Shown in pieces: positions 52,054-61,859 of a DNA stretch of 64,000 nucleotides. Under the pieces are notes generated by a model. The model was not told the DNA's origin and made no database searches. It saw only the letters and a list, made by a program, of their open reading frames with translations. A program made the position numbers and the translations under genes. The first letter of the stretch is position 1. Every line of letters starts with the position of its first letter. This DNA comes from Aequorivita aurantiaca (lineage in GTDB: Bacteria > Bacteroidota > Bacteroidia > Flavobacteriales > Flavobacteriaceae). The stretch lies in assembly GCF_030410135.1 (NCBI RefSeq), contig NZ_JAUGQQ010000001.1, positions 248,001 through 312,000 on the forward strand. The letters are read 5' to 3'.

Positions 52054-53097
52054 ATGTACCAATTAGAACAACCCATATATTTTTACATCCTTTTCGCCAT
52101 TCCGGTGATTGTGATGGTATTTTTATTGGTTTTAGTGTGGAAAAAAAGGGTGCAAAAAAGATTTGTCGACAAAGAACTTCTGAAAAAACTGAGCCCAAAC
52201 CGCTCGCTTTTCAAATCGGTTTTAAAAGTTTTCGTGCTTTGTCTGGCTATTGCGTGTTTAAGTTTTGCGCTCGTAAATCCGAAAATCGGCACAAAACTGG
52301 AAACCGTAAAACGCGAAGGCGTGGATATAGTTTTCGCCTTGGACGTTTCCAAAAGTATGTTGGCAGAGGATATTGCCCCCAACCGTTTGGAAAAATCAAA
52401 ACAGCTCATTACTCAAATAATCAACAATCTTTCGGGTGATAGAATTGGGATTATCGGGTACGCGGGCAGCGCTTTTCCGCAGGTGCCCATCACTTCCGAT
52501 TTTTCCTCGGCAAAATTATTTCTAAACGGAATGAATACCGATATGGTTTCTTCCCAAGGAACTGCCATTACACAAGCCATTGAAATGGCGCAAACTTTTT
52601 ATGACGATGAGGACCAGACAAATCGCGTCCTTTTCCTAGTTTCCGACGGGGAGGATCACGAGGGCAATGTTGCATCAATTGCCGAAGAAGCTGCCGAAAA
52701 AGGTATCCGGATTTTTACAATTGGCGTCGGTACGGTTGAAGGTGGGCCAATTCCCATTAAAGAAAACGGGGTGCTACAATATTACAAACGCGACCAAAAT
52801 AACGAACAGGTTATCACCCGTTTAGGTGAAGAAACTCTTAAAGAGATTGCCAAAACGGCCAACGGTGAGTATATTGATGGCTCAAACACAAAAGTGGTTG
52901 TGGACCGAGTAAATGCCATTTTGAACGGAATGGACAAAAAGGAATTCGAGGCGAAACAATTCACCGATTTTAAAGACCAATTCCAATGGTTTTTAGCTGG
53001 GGCATTGTTTTTGCTGGTTTTGGACGTATTTCTATTGGAACGCCAAACCGCTTGGCTGAAAAAATTGAATTTGTTTAATGAAAAGGAAAAACAATAA
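52054..53097 (+). CDS. batB: Bat aerotolerance protein B (von Willebrand factor A domain)
   Basis: 347 residues with two membrane helices (about 8-28 and 53-75), a vWA domain with MIDAS DVSKS (97-101), and a C-terminal helix (FLAGALFLLVLDVFLL). Homologous to BatA, with which it probably forms a membrane complex. Preceded by 4 nt after the coiled-coil gene and overlaps batC by 20 nt. Confidence 0.93.
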   Translation: MYQLEQPIYFYILFAIPVIVMVFLLVLVWKKRVQKRFVDKELLKKLSPNRSLFKSVLKVFVLCLAIACLSFALVNPKIGTKLETVKREGVDIVFALDVSKSMLAEDIAPNRLEKSKQLITQIINNLSGDRIGIIGYAGSAFPQVPITSDFSSAKLFLNGMNTDMVSSQGTAITQAIEMAQTFYDDEDQTNRVLFLVSDGEDHEGNVASIAEEAAEKGIRIFTIGVGTVEGGPIPIKENGVLQYYKRDQNNEQVITRLGEETLKEIAKTANGEYIDGSNTKVVVDRVNAILNGMDKKEFEAKQFTDFKDQFQWFLAGALFLLVLDVFLLERQTAWLKKLNLFNEKEKQ

Positions 53098-53977
53098 AAT
53101 GATGTTTGGAGATAAAGCTTTTTTTCAGAAAGATGTTGTGCTGCGGATAATGATTATCCTCTGTACGGCCTTCTTTTCAATAAATTCATTCGCACAACCA
53201 CAGCAATCGAAGGAACAAGAAGCAGATTTTAGAGCGTCCCAAAATTATTTAAGCGAAGCACAACAGGCGCTTCAAAAAGAAGAATTTTCCACGGCCGAAG
53301 CAGATTATCGCAAAGCAATTTCGTTAAATCCAAAAGGAGAAATTGCGAAATATAATCTAGGAACCGCTTACTACGGAAAGGAAAAAAATGCCGAAGCGAT
53401 GCTTCGTTTCAAACAGGCCGCAACCGCCGCAACCTCTAAGGCAGAAAAACATAAAGCTTTCCATAATTTGGGAAATACTTTTATGAATGAAAAGAAATAT
53501 TCCGAAGCAGTTGAGGCATATAAGAATGCGCTTCGCAACAACCCGAATGATGACGAAACTCGCTATAACTTAGCTTTGGCAAAAGATATGCTGGAAAAAA
53601 ATCCGCCACCACCGGAGGATAAAGATGACAAAAACAAAGACCAAAACGAGGACGAAAAAGATCAGGACAAAAAAGATCAGCAGGAAAAGGACGATAAGAA
53701 CAAAGAAGGCGACCAAGGCGACGAAAAAGACGAAAAGGATAAAGGCGACGAAAAACAAGACAAAAAAGAAGGCGATAAAGACAAAGGCAATCCCGAAAAA
53801 CCAAAAGATGAAGAAGGCGACAAGCCCCAACAGCAACAACCAGTGCCCGGACAACTTTCACCTCAGCAAGTGAAAAGTCTGTTGGAAGCCATGAACAACG
53901 AAGAGAAAAAAACGCAGGAAAAAATAAATGCCGAAAAACAGAAAGGCGCAAAAGTGAAAACGGAAAAAGATTGGTAG
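53078..53977 (+). CDS. batC: Bat aerotolerance protein C (TPR)
   Basis: 299 residues. Signal peptide ending SINSFAQ, three TPR units (about 55-170: ALQKEEFSTAEADYRKAI, then YGKEKNAEAMLRF, then FMNEKKYSEAVEAYKNAL), then about 80 residues almost only of Asp, Lys, Glu and Gln (about 182-250), and a short end QLSPQQVKSLLEAMNNEE. The TPR part is expected to bind Bat partners. An ATG slightly inside batB (20-nt overlap) is used as start. Confidence 0.87.
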   Translation: MKRKNNKMMFGDKAFFQKDVVLRIMIILCTAFFSINSFAQPQQSKEQEADFRASQNYLSEAQQALQKEEFSTAEADYRKAISLNPKGEIAKYNLGTAYYGKEKNAEAMLRFKQAATAATSKAEKHKAFHNLGNTFMNEKKYSEAVEAYKNALRNNPNDDETRYNLALAKDMLEKNPPPPEDKDDKNKDQNEDEKDQDKKDQQEKDDKNKEGDQGDEKDEKDKGDEKQDKKEGDKDKGNPEKPKDEEGDKPQQQQPVPGQLSPQQVKSLLEAMNNEEKKTQEKINAEKQKGAKVKTEKDW

Positions 53978-53980
53978 ATT

Positions 53981-55753
53981 ATGAAGAAGATGAGTTTTTT
54001 ATTCCTTTTAGGGTTTGTACTGTGCACTATAGCTGCCACGGCACAGGTTCAGTTTGACGCGAAGGTGAGCAAAAAAAGACTGGGAATAAACGAGCGTTTG
54101 CGGATAGATTTTGAAATGAACCAAGATGGCGACAATTTCAGACCGCCAAATTTTGAGGGGTTTCGCGTTGTGGGCGGCCCCAACCAATCCATCAGCAATT
54201 CGTGGATAAATGGTAAGCGAAGTTTTTCAAAAACGTATTCTTACTTTTTGGCACCACAGACCCGCGGGAAAATAACCATTGCCCAAGCCACCATTGAAAT
54301 TCAAGGAGAAACCTATAAAACCCTACCTGTTGAGGTGGAGGTCACCGCCGCTGTTGAGGTGCCTAAGGATGGCAATAATGCTGATTATGTGGCCAGTGAA
54401 AATGTGCATTTGGTTGCAGAAATTTCTAACGCAAATCCATATTTAAATGAAGCGCTTACCGTAACATACAAACTTTATGTTTCACACGACGTAAGCATCA
54501 CTAGCCAATGGCGGGAAATCGACACTCCGAAATATGCAGATTTCTGGAGCCAAAATATTGACAACCAAAATAATTTCAAGGTGTATGAAGGCAAATACAA
54601 TGGCCAAAATTACCGCTATGTAATTTTACGGACTACCGTGCTGTATCCTCAAAAAACTGGGGAGTTGGAAATAGAACCGCTAACCCTGGATATTCCGATA
54701 GACGTGCAAGGCAACCGCCGCGACATTTTCGGAAGGAGGGTAATGGAGCGCGTAAACAAAACTATTTCCGCGGGCAAGCGTACCATTAATGTGAAACCAC
54801 TTCCGCTGGAAGGCAGGCCGGATGGTTTTAATGGCGCCGTGGGTGATTTCGCCTTCGAGGTAATTCCCAACAAAACATCATTAAACGCCAATGAATCCCT
54901 GCAATTGGATCTAAAAGTTTCGGGAAAGGGAAATTTAAAATTGTTCACCCTTCCGTCGGTAAAACTTCCGAATACCTTAGAGGTTTATGAACCGGAGCAC
55001 AGTGAAAGCGTAAGCACCACTATCGGCGGGATGTCAGGCTCCGTCACCGATTCCTATACAATAGTGCCGCAATTTAAAGGAACATATCCGGTGAATCCCA
55101 TTACTTTTTCATTCTTTGATCCAAATACGGAAAAGTATAGAACCCTCACCTCAAAAGAATTTACGATTGAAGTTGAATCCGGACCCATTAGTTCTGCGAC
55201 CGCAAATAGCAATACGACCGACTCGAAAAAACAAGTTGTTCTTTCAAAGGAAAACTTTAAATATATAAAGTTGGATGCCAATCTTCGTAACATAGCGCAG
55301 GAAAATTTCTTTAAATCGGCCCTATTTTGGTCGCTTTTGGGAGGCCCCTTTTTACTGATCCCGCTGTTTATCCTTGCGGGAAAAAAGCGCAAAGAGCGAA
55401 TGAACGATGTGGAAGGAAACAAGCTGCGGCGCGCCAACAAACTTGCGAAAAAATATCTTTCCGAAGCAAAGCGTAATATTCAAAATCCTGCCCCTTTTTA
55501 CGAAGCCTTGGAACGGGCGCTTCACAATTATTTAAAAGCGAAGCTGAATATTGAAACTTCGGAAATGGAAAAAGGCCTCATTTCAAAAATGTTGCTCGAA
55601 CGAGATGTGGAGGCGGTGACCGTGGAAAATTTTATTGGTCTGTTGAAAAGTTGCGAATTCGCCCGATATGCTTCTACTTCAACAGCATCCGTTCAAAATG
55701 ATTATTCCAAGGCGGTGGAAGTAATTTCAAATATTGACAAACAAATACAGTAA
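53981..55753 (+). CDS. batD: Bat aerotolerance protein D
   Basis: 590 residues. Signal peptide (MKKMSFLFLLGFVLCTIAATAQ), a large extracytoplasmic beta-rich BatD region (about 22-420) starting VQFDAKVSKKRLGINERL, one membrane helix (about 448-466, ALFWSLLGGPFLLIPLFIL) and a cytoplasmic helical tail (about 480-590). Follows batC by 3 nt and is followed by batE. Confidence 0.9.
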   Translation: MKKMSFLFLLGFVLCTIAATAQVQFDAKVSKKRLGINERLRIDFEMNQDGDNFRPPNFEGFRVVGGPNQSISNSWINGKRSFSKTYSYFLAPQTRGKITIAQATIEIQGETYKTLPVEVEVTAAVEVPKDGNNADYVASENVHLVAEISNANPYLNEALTVTYKLYVSHDVSITSQWREIDTPKYADFWSQNIDNQNNFKVYEGKYNGQNYRYVILRTTVLYPQKTGELEIEPLTLDIPIDVQGNRRDIFGRRVMERVNKTISAGKRTINVKPLPLEGRPDGFNGAVGDFAFEVIPNKTSLNANESLQLDLKVSGKGNLKLFTLPSVKLPNTLEVYEPEHSESVSTTIGGMSGSVTDSYTIVPQFKGTYPVNPITFSFFDPNTEKYRTLTSKEFTIEVESGPISSATANSNTTDSKKQVVLSKENFKYIKLDANLRNIAQENFFKSALFWSLLGGPFLLIPLFILAGKKRKERMNDVEGNKLRRANKLAKKYLSEAKRNIQNPAPFYEALERALHNYLKAKLNIETSEMEKGLISKMLLERDVEAVTVENFIGLLKSCEFARYASTSTASVQNDYSKAVEVISNIDKQIQ

Positions 55754-55762
55754 AAATTGAAG

Positions 55763-56515
55763 ATGATGAAAAAGCTGCTGTACCTATTGATTATACTCGT
55801 TTCTTTCTCCGGAATCGGACAAAATGAAAATCTCTTTGAACAAGGAAAAGAGCTATATAAAAACGGAAAATACCAACAAGCGGTAAACGCATGGATGAAA
55901 ATTTTGGACAATGGCCAACATTCTGCCGAACTTTATTTCAATTTGGGAAACGCACAATATAAGTTGAACCATATTGGGCCAAGCATATATTATTATGAAA
56001 AGGCGCTACAGCTTTCCCCCAATGACAATGATATAAAAAACAATCTGGCCTTCGCCGAAAACGCAAGGATAGACGCCATTGAACCGCTGCCAAAAACAGT
56101 CTTTTCAAAATGGTACAACAGCATTTCGGGAATTTTCACCTTTAATGGTTGGGCCATTTTGGCCGTTGCTTTTTCCATATTTTTCGTTGCATTGTTTTTA
56201 TTTTATTATTTCGCCTTTTCGGAAAGAAGAAAACGCTTGCTTTTTGTGAGTTCTATGTTTGCGGGTGTTCTATTGATTGCATCACTTACGATGGCTTTTT
56301 TTACCTATGGCGACTATTCAAAGAATCAGCTTGCCGTTATTTTCGCCAGTGAAATTGAAGTAAAAACCGAGCCGTCCATGGGCAGCAACGTTGCGTTTAC
56401 GCTTCACGAGGGCACTAAAGTTCAGATTATGGCACAGGATGGAAATTGGTTCCGAATTGCCTTGGAAGACGGAAAAGATGGTTGGATTCCTGCCACTGAT
56501 TTAAAACAGCTTTAG
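55763..56515 (+). CDS. batE: Bat aerotolerance protein E (TPR + SH3)
   Basis: 250 residues from ATG 55763; the frame is open to a TTG at 55757. Signal peptide (MMKKLLYLLIILVSFSGIG), TPR units (about 22-95: YKNGKYQQAVNAWMKIL, then LYFNLGNAQYKLN, then KALQLSPNDNDI), two membrane helices (about 125-150 and 160-185) and a C-terminal SH3-like domain (about 195-250: EVKTEPSMGSNVAFTLHEG, KVQIMAQDGNWF, GWIPATDLKQL). Last gene of the operon. Probably scaffolds the Bat complex in the envelope. Confidence 0.87.
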   Translation: MMKKLLYLLIILVSFSGIGQNENLFEQGKELYKNGKYQQAVNAWMKILDNGQHSAELYFNLGNAQYKLNHIGPSIYYYEKALQLSPNDNDIKNNLAFAENARIDAIEPLPKTVFSKWYNSISGIFTFNGWAILAVAFSIFFVALFLFYYFAFSERRKRLLFVSSMFAGVLLIASLTMAFFTYGDYSKNQLAVIFASEIEVKTEPSMGSNVAFTLHEGTKVQIMAQDGNWFRIALEDGKDGWIPATDLKQL

Positions 56516-56581
56516 ATTTAATATTTACTTAACACGGAATAAACCTCAAACTATTATTTTTGGATTTCCTAAAAAAAGTGG

Positions 56582-56875
56582 GTGAGGCCGATCAGTATAT
56601 TCTTAATTATTGTGTTTACGAGTTTTCTTGTAACGCCAGCCTTTATTAGTCTTTCAGGTTCCCAACCCGATGTTTCGACTTTTTTTTCAATGAATGAGGA
56701 AGAAAACTCTAACAAGCTTCCGCAGGCAACTTTTGCCTTTGTTATTGAAAAATTACCATCCAACTTTGAAAGCCTTCAATTTCTGAAATACCGGAAATCC
56801 AATTACCGTCTAGATTCGTTCAACTATTCGAACGTATTCTTGGAAGTAGTGTCGCCACCTCCGCGGACTGCTTAA
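56582..56875 (+). CDS. Small signal-anchored hypothetical protein
   Basis: 97 residues starting with GTG (56582). One N-terminal hydrophobic segment (ISIFLIIVFTSFLVTPAFI) that may be a signal peptide or an anchor, then an acidic NEEENSNKL stretch and a C-terminal hydrophilic tail. No homologous family recognised. Flavobacteria often have such a gene just before the carbonic anhydrase-SulP pair, which suggests a link in bicarbonate or sulfate handling, but this is weak. Confidence 0.55.
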   Translation: MRPISIFLIIVFTSFLVTPAFISLSGSQPDVSTFFSMNEEENSNKLPQATFAFVIEKLPSNFESLQFLKYRKSNYRLDSFNYSNVFLEVVSPPPRTA

Positions 56876-57009
56876 TTATTCCCCTTACACTATCATTATT
56901 CTAAATAAGGAAATCTTTTCGTATGAAAAATACGGGAAGAAATACGTCCGTTTTCCTTTCCTTTTAGAAATCAATTTAAACTTCAAAAAAATTTAAACAT
57001 TCCATTCCG

Positions 57010-57600
57010 ATGAAATTATATGATACGCTTATTGAAAACAATAAAAAATGGGTTAAACAAAAATTAACTGCAGATCCCGACTATTTTAAGAATCTGTCCA
57101 AAGGCCAAACTCCGCCAGTTTTGTGGATTGGTTGCGCGGATAGCCGCGTGCCCGCAAATCAAATCATAGGCGCCCAGCCCGGGGAAGTTTTCGTGCAGAG
57201 AAACATTGCAAATATGGTAATCCATACCGATATGAATATGCTCAGCGTGCTCGATTACGCAGTGAACGCCCTAAAAGTAAGGCATGTGATTGTTTGCGGC
57301 CATTACGGTTGCGGCGGTGTGAAAGCGGCTATGCAAAATAAATCCATCGGGCTGATTGACAATTGGTTGCGGCATATTAAAGATGTTTACAGACTCCATA
57401 TAGACGAACTTGACGGAATAAGCAATGAAGAGGAACGGTTCAACCGTTTTGTGGAACTGAACGTAATTGAACAGGTTTATGACCTTGCGAAAACTTCAAT
57501 TGTACAAAAATGCCTGGCACAACAACCAAGAATTGCATTTACACGGCTGGGTTTACGGGCTGGAAACAGGTTTAATAAAGAATTTGGAGGTAAACGTTAG
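57010..57600 (+). CDS. can: Beta-class carbonic anhydrase
   Basis: 196 residues. Zinc ligands C42, H98 and C101 with the dyad D44/R46 (CADSRVP and HYGCGG) give the classical beta-CA site; it converts CO2 and bicarbonate. 90 nt upstream of a SulP transporter gene on the same strand, an association seen in many bacteria in which bicarbonate uptake and carbonic anhydrase work together. Confidence 0.95.
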   Translation: MKLYDTLIENNKKWVKQKLTADPDYFKNLSKGQTPPVLWIGCADSRVPANQIIGAQPGEVFVQRNIANMVIHTDMNMLSVLDYAVNALKVRHVIVCGHYGCGGVKAAMQNKSIGLIDNWLRHIKDVYRLHIDELDGISNEEERFNRFVELNVIEQVYDLAKTSIVQKCLAQQPRIAFTRLGLRAGNRFNKEFGGKR

Positions 57601-57690
57601 CAATAATGATGAATTGCAAAAAGTATATAAATTGAATTTTTAAGAAAAATTATATCGCTTTCAGATACCACAAAAACACTATTTAACATA

Positions 57691-59541
57691 ATGACAAAGA
57701 ATATTTTTTCAAATTTTAGGGGCAATCTTTTCGGTGGCATTACCGCAGGAATTGTTGCCCTGCCATTGGCACTCGCCTTTGGAGTTCAATCTGGATTAGG
57801 GGCAGATGCAGGGTTATACGGAGCCATTTTTATTGGTTTTTTCGCATCTCTTTTCGGCGGCACCAATACCCAAATATCAGGTCCAACCGCACCAATGACA
57901 GCCGTTTCCATGGTTTTGGTTGCTGGTATAATCGCAACTAACAATGGCGATGTGGAGCAAGCGCTGCCATATATTTTACTGGTTTTTTTAATGGCCGGTT
58001 TAATGCAGATTTTATTGGGAATTACAGGCGTGGGCAAATACATAAAATACATTCCCTATCCGGTAGTTTCAGGCTTTATGACGGCAATCGGCGTAATCAT
58101 ATTAATAACTCAAATTTTACCCGTTTTAGGCTATTATTCTGAAGAGGATACCACCTTTATTGATACCTTCAAACCAAAGGCCGAGGAAGTTTTGTTGAAT
58201 AAAATCCTGCAAGACGAAGCGGGCGAAGGTATTTTAGTGCTTCAGGATTTTAAGGAAACAATCAGCCGCTCCGAAAAAATTTCTGAAGAAGAAGTTTTTC
58301 AAGAATCCAAAACACTCGCTAAGGCCGCAACCTCAGGAGTTATTGGAGCCATAAAAGCACTACCGAGGGCAATATCGAACATTCAATGGTTGGAGTTTAT
58401 TTTGGCGTCGCTTACCATCTTCATTATATATGGTTTTAAGAAAATCACAACGAAAATTCCCAGCACTTTGGTAGCATTATTGGTTATTTCGGCGGGCGCC
58501 TATTTTCTAAAGTTGGATTATCAGCCTATTGATCAAATTCCGGGAGGTTTCCCCATTCCGAATTTAAACATGTTCAGCCAATTCGAATTTGCGCAAATTT
58601 CACCTTATGTCTTTACAGCGTTGACGCTTGCTTTTTTGGGAAGTATAGATTCCCTTTTAACATCCGTTGTGGCCGATAATATGACAAAAACAAAGCACAA
58701 CCCAAACAGAGAACTGATGGGCCAAGGAATTGGGAATAGTGTAGCGGCAATTTTTGGCGGAATTCCCGGTGCCGGGGCAACAATCAGAACCGTGGTAAAT
58801 ATTAAATCCGGAGGAACCACCAAGCTTTCTGGCATGACAGCGGCAGTTTTGCTGTTGGTAATTTTACTGGCATTAGGCACCATAGCATCACAGATTCCCG
58901 CGGCCGTACTTGCGGGAATTTTGATAACTGTGGGTATTGGCGTAATGGATTACAAAGGGTTGAAAGCCATCCCTAAAATGCAAAAAGCCGAAGTTTCCAT
59001 CATGCTCGTGGTATTGCTGCTCTCTGTATTTTGGAATTTAGTGTACGCCGTCGGGATCGGGTTGATTTTGGCTTCCATTATTTTTATGAAGAAAATCGGC
59101 GATTTAACCGCAGGAAAATCCAGTGTTGTGTCGCTTTTGAATGCTGATGAATTCTCGGGAGCGTGGCCCGATGAAACGGATTTTCCCGTAAAATTGAAAG
59201 AAGAAATATTCATTAAACGGTTGGAAGGCCCGTTGTTTTTCGGTTATACTTCAGATTTCCAAAAATTGGCTTTGGAAATCCCCGAAATGGCCACCCACGT
59301 AATTATACGAATGGGAAAATCACCCTATATTGATCAATCCGGTTTGTATGCTATGGAAGAAGTGCTGATGGAAATTTCCCGAAAAGGAATAAAGCCGATG
59401 TTTGAAGACCTTCAACCACAGCCGCGCGCAATGATGGAACGCATTGAAATAATTCCAAATTTAGTGCCGCCGGAATTGATATTTAAAGATTTTAGTGCCG
59501 CCCTTGCGTACTCCCGAAAAAACATACAAGACGTGGTATAG
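57691..59541 (+). CDS. SulP-family anion transporter with STAS domain
   Basis: 616 residues. The start MTKNIFSNFRGNLFGGITAG fits; helices 1-14 of the SulP core include the SGPTAPMTAVSMVL motif, and a C-terminal STAS domain (about 500-616) carries VIIRMGKSPYIDQSGLYAMEE (trimmed). A long polar insert (about 150-235, rich in charged residues) interrupts the membrane part. With the carbonic anhydrase next door, bicarbonate (BicA-like) is as likely as sulfate. Confidence 0.9.
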   Translation: MTKNIFSNFRGNLFGGITAGIVALPLALAFGVQSGLGADAGLYGAIFIGFFASLFGGTNTQISGPTAPMTAVSMVLVAGIIATNNGDVEQALPYILLVFLMAGLMQILLGITGVGKYIKYIPYPVVSGFMTAIGVIILITQILPVLGYYSEEDTTFIDTFKPKAEEVLLNKILQDEAGEGILVLQDFKETISRSEKISEEEVFQESKTLAKAATSGVIGAIKALPRAISNIQWLEFILASLTIFIIYGFKKITTKIPSTLVALLVISAGAYFLKLDYQPIDQIPGGFPIPNLNMFSQFEFAQISPYVFTALTLAFLGSIDSLLTSVVADNMTKTKHNPNRELMGQGIGNSVAAIFGGIPGAGATIRTVVNIKSGGTTKLSGMTAAVLLLVILLALGTIASQIPAAVLAGILITVGIGVMDYKGLKAIPKMQKAEVSIMLVVLLLSVFWNLVYAVGIGLILASIIFMKKIGDLTAGKSSVVSLLNADEFSGAWPDETDFPVKLKEEIFIKRLEGPLFFGYTSDFQKLALEIPEMATHVIIRMGKSPYIDQSGLYAMEEVLMEISRKGIKPMFEDLQPQPRAMMERIEIIPNLVPPELIFKDFSAALAYSRKNIQDVV

Positions 59542-59546
59542 AAAAA

Positions 59547-60107
59547 TTATTCGTTTTCAGATTCAAGCTCCGTTTCCGCGGGGCTTTTTTCTTCTAAAAT
59601 TTCTTCGTCTCCCAAATTATAGTCGCCCACTTCTTTCATTATTGTCGGTAAAATAGCTGGTGCAATCATAGCAACGGGACCATATAATTTTGAATCTTGC
59701 CGTTGTTCCGGGGTGAGGATTTCATATTCTTCCGAAGCGTTTACGAACATAAAAACCACACTTATTAAAAAAGCCAATTTCAGCACGTTAAAAACGCCTC
59801 CGAATAATTTGTTGAAAATTCCCAGCATCGCAAAATCCGCTACTTTCGTCAACAACCGTCCCAAAATACTGAACAATATCATGATCAATAAAAAAGTGAC
59901 CACAAAAGCCACAACATTGGTAGTGTCCGCACTCCAGTCAAACCACCGCACAAGATATCTGCCTACATAGTCCGAAAAGAACATGGCGCAGTAAACCCCA
60001 ACCACAATGCCAATCAATGATGCAAGCGAACGCAGTAAACCTTTGCTAAAGCCAACAAAAAAGGCGATAATCAAAATGAGGCCAATTATTATATCAATTG
60101 TATTCAT
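59547..60107 (-). CDS. CvpA family membrane protein
   Basis: 186 residues from ATG 60107 (MNTIDIIIGLILIIAFFVGF); an in-frame ATG at 60173 would put 22 unlikely residues before the first helix. Four membrane helices (about 5-25, 30-48, 62-84 and 100-122), a conserved GFSKGLLRSLASL loop, and an acidic C terminus. The family name comes from colicin V production; envelope function otherwise unclear. Convergent with the SulP gene, 5 nt between stops. Confidence 0.85.
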   Translation of the reverse strand: MNTIDIIIGLILIIAFFVGFSKGLLRSLASLIGIVVGVYCAMFFSDYVGRYLVRWFDWSADTTNVVAFVVTFLLIMILFSILGRLLTKVADFAMLGIFNKLFGGVFNVLKLAFLISVVFMFVNASEEYEILTPEQRQDSKLYGPVAMIAPAILPTIMKEVGDYNLGDEEILEEKSPAETELESENE

Positions 60108-60197
60108 AGTTTCAAAATTTTCATAAATATACCAATTTATAAGTTTGAACTTTTCAGCTAAAAATTCGCTCACTGAATTAGGCTTTAATATTTGGGA

Positions 60198-60230
60198 TTT
60201 GATTTTTGGAATTTTAAACTTGTATCTTTG
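60198..60230 (+). promoter_or_regulatory. Promoter of the conserved hypothetical-pheS unit
   Basis: -33 TTTG (60198-60201), 21-nt spacer, then -7 TATCTTTG (60223-60230, exact). 24 nt before the ATG at 60255. Confidence 0.7.
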
Positions 60231-60254
60231 CGGACTAACTTTTTTTTAAAAATA

Positions 60255-60611
60255 ATGGCGCGCGACGAACAATTAAAGGAACGGTGGGAAGCAGTGGTTG
60301 AAATGCTGGGCAACCGTTTTGCCGATGGCCAAATTTTGGATTTGGATGCAATTATATATTTGATAGGTGTGCAGGAATTGGGACAACTTCACCGCAAATT
60401 TAAAAAGGACGAAAAGTTGAATCTTATGCACATTGCCATCTGCCGGCTTTTGGAACCCTATGGTTATTACGAGTTTGATTATGTGGACGAGCAAGGTTGG
60501 CCACATTATAAGGTTTTGGAACAATTGCCCCCGCTAAAAGCCGGTGAGCAAAGTGTTTTGATGAAGGAGGCGATTGTGCAGTATTTTGTGGAAAAGGAAG
60601 TGATAATCTAA
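60255..60611 (+). CDS. Conserved hypothetical cytosolic protein
   Basis: 118 residues from ATG 60255 (MARDEQLKERWEAVVEMLG), chosen because a promoter with exact elements lies just upstream of it; the frame is open upstream to 60192 but that part overlaps the promoter. No known domain; an acidic-basic helical start, a central IIYLIGVQELGQ segment and a HYKVLEQLPPLKAGEQS end. It belongs to a family common in Bacteroidota and sits 25 nt before pheS. Function unknown. Confidence 0.75.
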   Translation: MARDEQLKERWEAVVEMLGNRFADGQILDLDAIIYLIGVQELGQLHRKFKKDEKLNLMHIAICRLLEPYGYYEFDYVDEQGWPHYKVLEQLPPLKAGEQSVLMKEAIVQYFVEKEVII

Positions 60612-60636
60612 AACGTGAGTTAGAGAAAGTTTAAAA

Positions 60637-61656
60637 ATGATAGAAACAATAAAAAAACAAATTGCAGAAGTTGAAGCCTTTTCTTCCACAAACAAAGAGG
60701 AAATAGAAAATTTCCGCATAAAATATTTAGGTAAAAAAGGATTATTGAACGAGTTTTTTGCTGAATTCAAAAACGTGCCCAACGAGCAAAAGAAAGAATT
60801 CGGACAAGTTATAAATACCCTTAAAACTACTGCCCAGGAAAAAGTAGATTCCCTTAAGGAAGCGCTTGAGAACAATGCCGAAGCCAAAGGTATATACGGC
60901 GATCTTTCCCGACCCGGGGAGGTCATTCCCTTGGGCTCGCGACACCCAATTTCCATCGTTAAAAATAAAATTATCGATATCTTTTTGCGCATCGGTTTCA
61001 ACGTTTCCGAAGGGCCGGAAATTGAGGACGATTGGCACAATTTTACGGCACTAAACCTTCCCGAATATCACCCGGCCCGCGATATGCAGGATACGTTTTT
61101 CATTCAAACCAATCCAGATGTTTTGTTGCGCACGCACACCTCATCCGTGCAAGTGCGCTATATGGAAAATAACAAACCGCCAATCCGCACCATTTCGCCT
61201 GGGCGTGTTTATAGAAATGAAGCTATTTCCGCACGATCCCACTGTTTTTTCCATCAAGTGGAAGGTTTGTACGTTGACAAAAGCGTGAGCTTTGCAGATT
61301 TAAAACAGACGCTTCAATACTTCACTACTGAAATGTTCGGCAAATCAAAAATCCGGCTTCGCCCCTCCTATTTTCCTTTCACGGAACCAAGTGCCGAAGT
61401 GGATGTTTATTGGGGGCTGGAAACCGAAGCCGATAAACGCATCACCAAAGGAACAGGATGGCTGGAAATTGGAGGCTGCGGCATGGTGGACCCAAACGTT
61501 CTCAAAAATTGTGGCATCGATCCGGAAGAATATTCCGGTTTTGCCTTTGGCGTGGGCATAGATCGTATTGCAATGCTGTTGCATCAAATTCCCGATATTA
61601 GAATGTTCAGCGAAAACGATGTGCGCTTTTTAGAACAGTTTAAAAGTGTTCTTTAA
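60637..61656 (+). CDS. pheS: Phenylalanyl-tRNA synthetase, alpha subunit
   Basis: Charges tRNA-Phe together with PheT (not in the window). 339 residues. N-terminal coiled coil (about 1-85), then class II catalytic domain: motif 1 region (HPISIVKNKIIDIFLRIGF), motif 2 (RTISPGRVYRNE, about 185-196) and motif 3 (GFAFGVGIDRIAML, about 305-318). Full length. Confidence 0.97.
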   Translation: MIETIKKQIAEVEAFSSTNKEEIENFRIKYLGKKGLLNEFFAEFKNVPNEQKKEFGQVINTLKTTAQEKVDSLKEALENNAEAKGIYGDLSRPGEVIPLGSRHPISIVKNKIIDIFLRIGFNVSEGPEIEDDWHNFTALNLPEYHPARDMQDTFFIQTNPDVLLRTHTSSVQVRYMENNKPPIRTISPGRVYRNEAISARSHCFFHQVEGLYVDKSVSFADLKQTLQYFTTEMFGKSKIRLRPSYFPFTEPSAEVDVYWGLETEADKRITKGTGWLEIGGCGMVDPNVLKNCGIDPEEYSGFAFGVGIDRIAMLLHQIPDIRMFSENDVRFLEQFKSVL

Positions 61657-61692
61657 ATTGTATCTTTAAGCAAAAACACTAAAACCTTTGCT

Positions 61693-61857
61693 ATGAAAAA
61701 ATTTCTTATTATCGCCTTCCTCGTAATCGTGGGCTTGGGCATTGCTTATCTCACATTCGTAATAGCCGCCATAAAAATTGTAGTTGGTGCTGTTTTATTG
61801 GGCGTTGCCGCAATCGCACTTTTGGCGGTTTGGATTATGTGGAAAAATAGAGACTAA
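61693..61857 (+). CDS. Small two-helix membrane protein
   Basis: 54 residues starting MKKFLIIAFLVIVGLG. Two hydrophobic stretches (about 4-26 and 28-47) separated only by IK, then WKNRD. No family recognised. It lies between pheS and the next gene (3 nt gap to its ATG), so it may be cotranscribed with the 131-aa gene and the ABC ATPase. Confidence 0.65.
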   Translation: MKKFLIIAFLVIVGLGIAYLTFVIAAIKIVVGAVLLGVAAIALLAVWIMWKNRD

Positions 61858-61859
61858 TT

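Noticed and set aside
53481-53951. 156-codon antisense open frame in batC
   Set aside because: Produced by the low-complexity Asp/Lys/Glu-coding stretch read backwards; rich in Leu, Phe and Val repeats and with no promoter.
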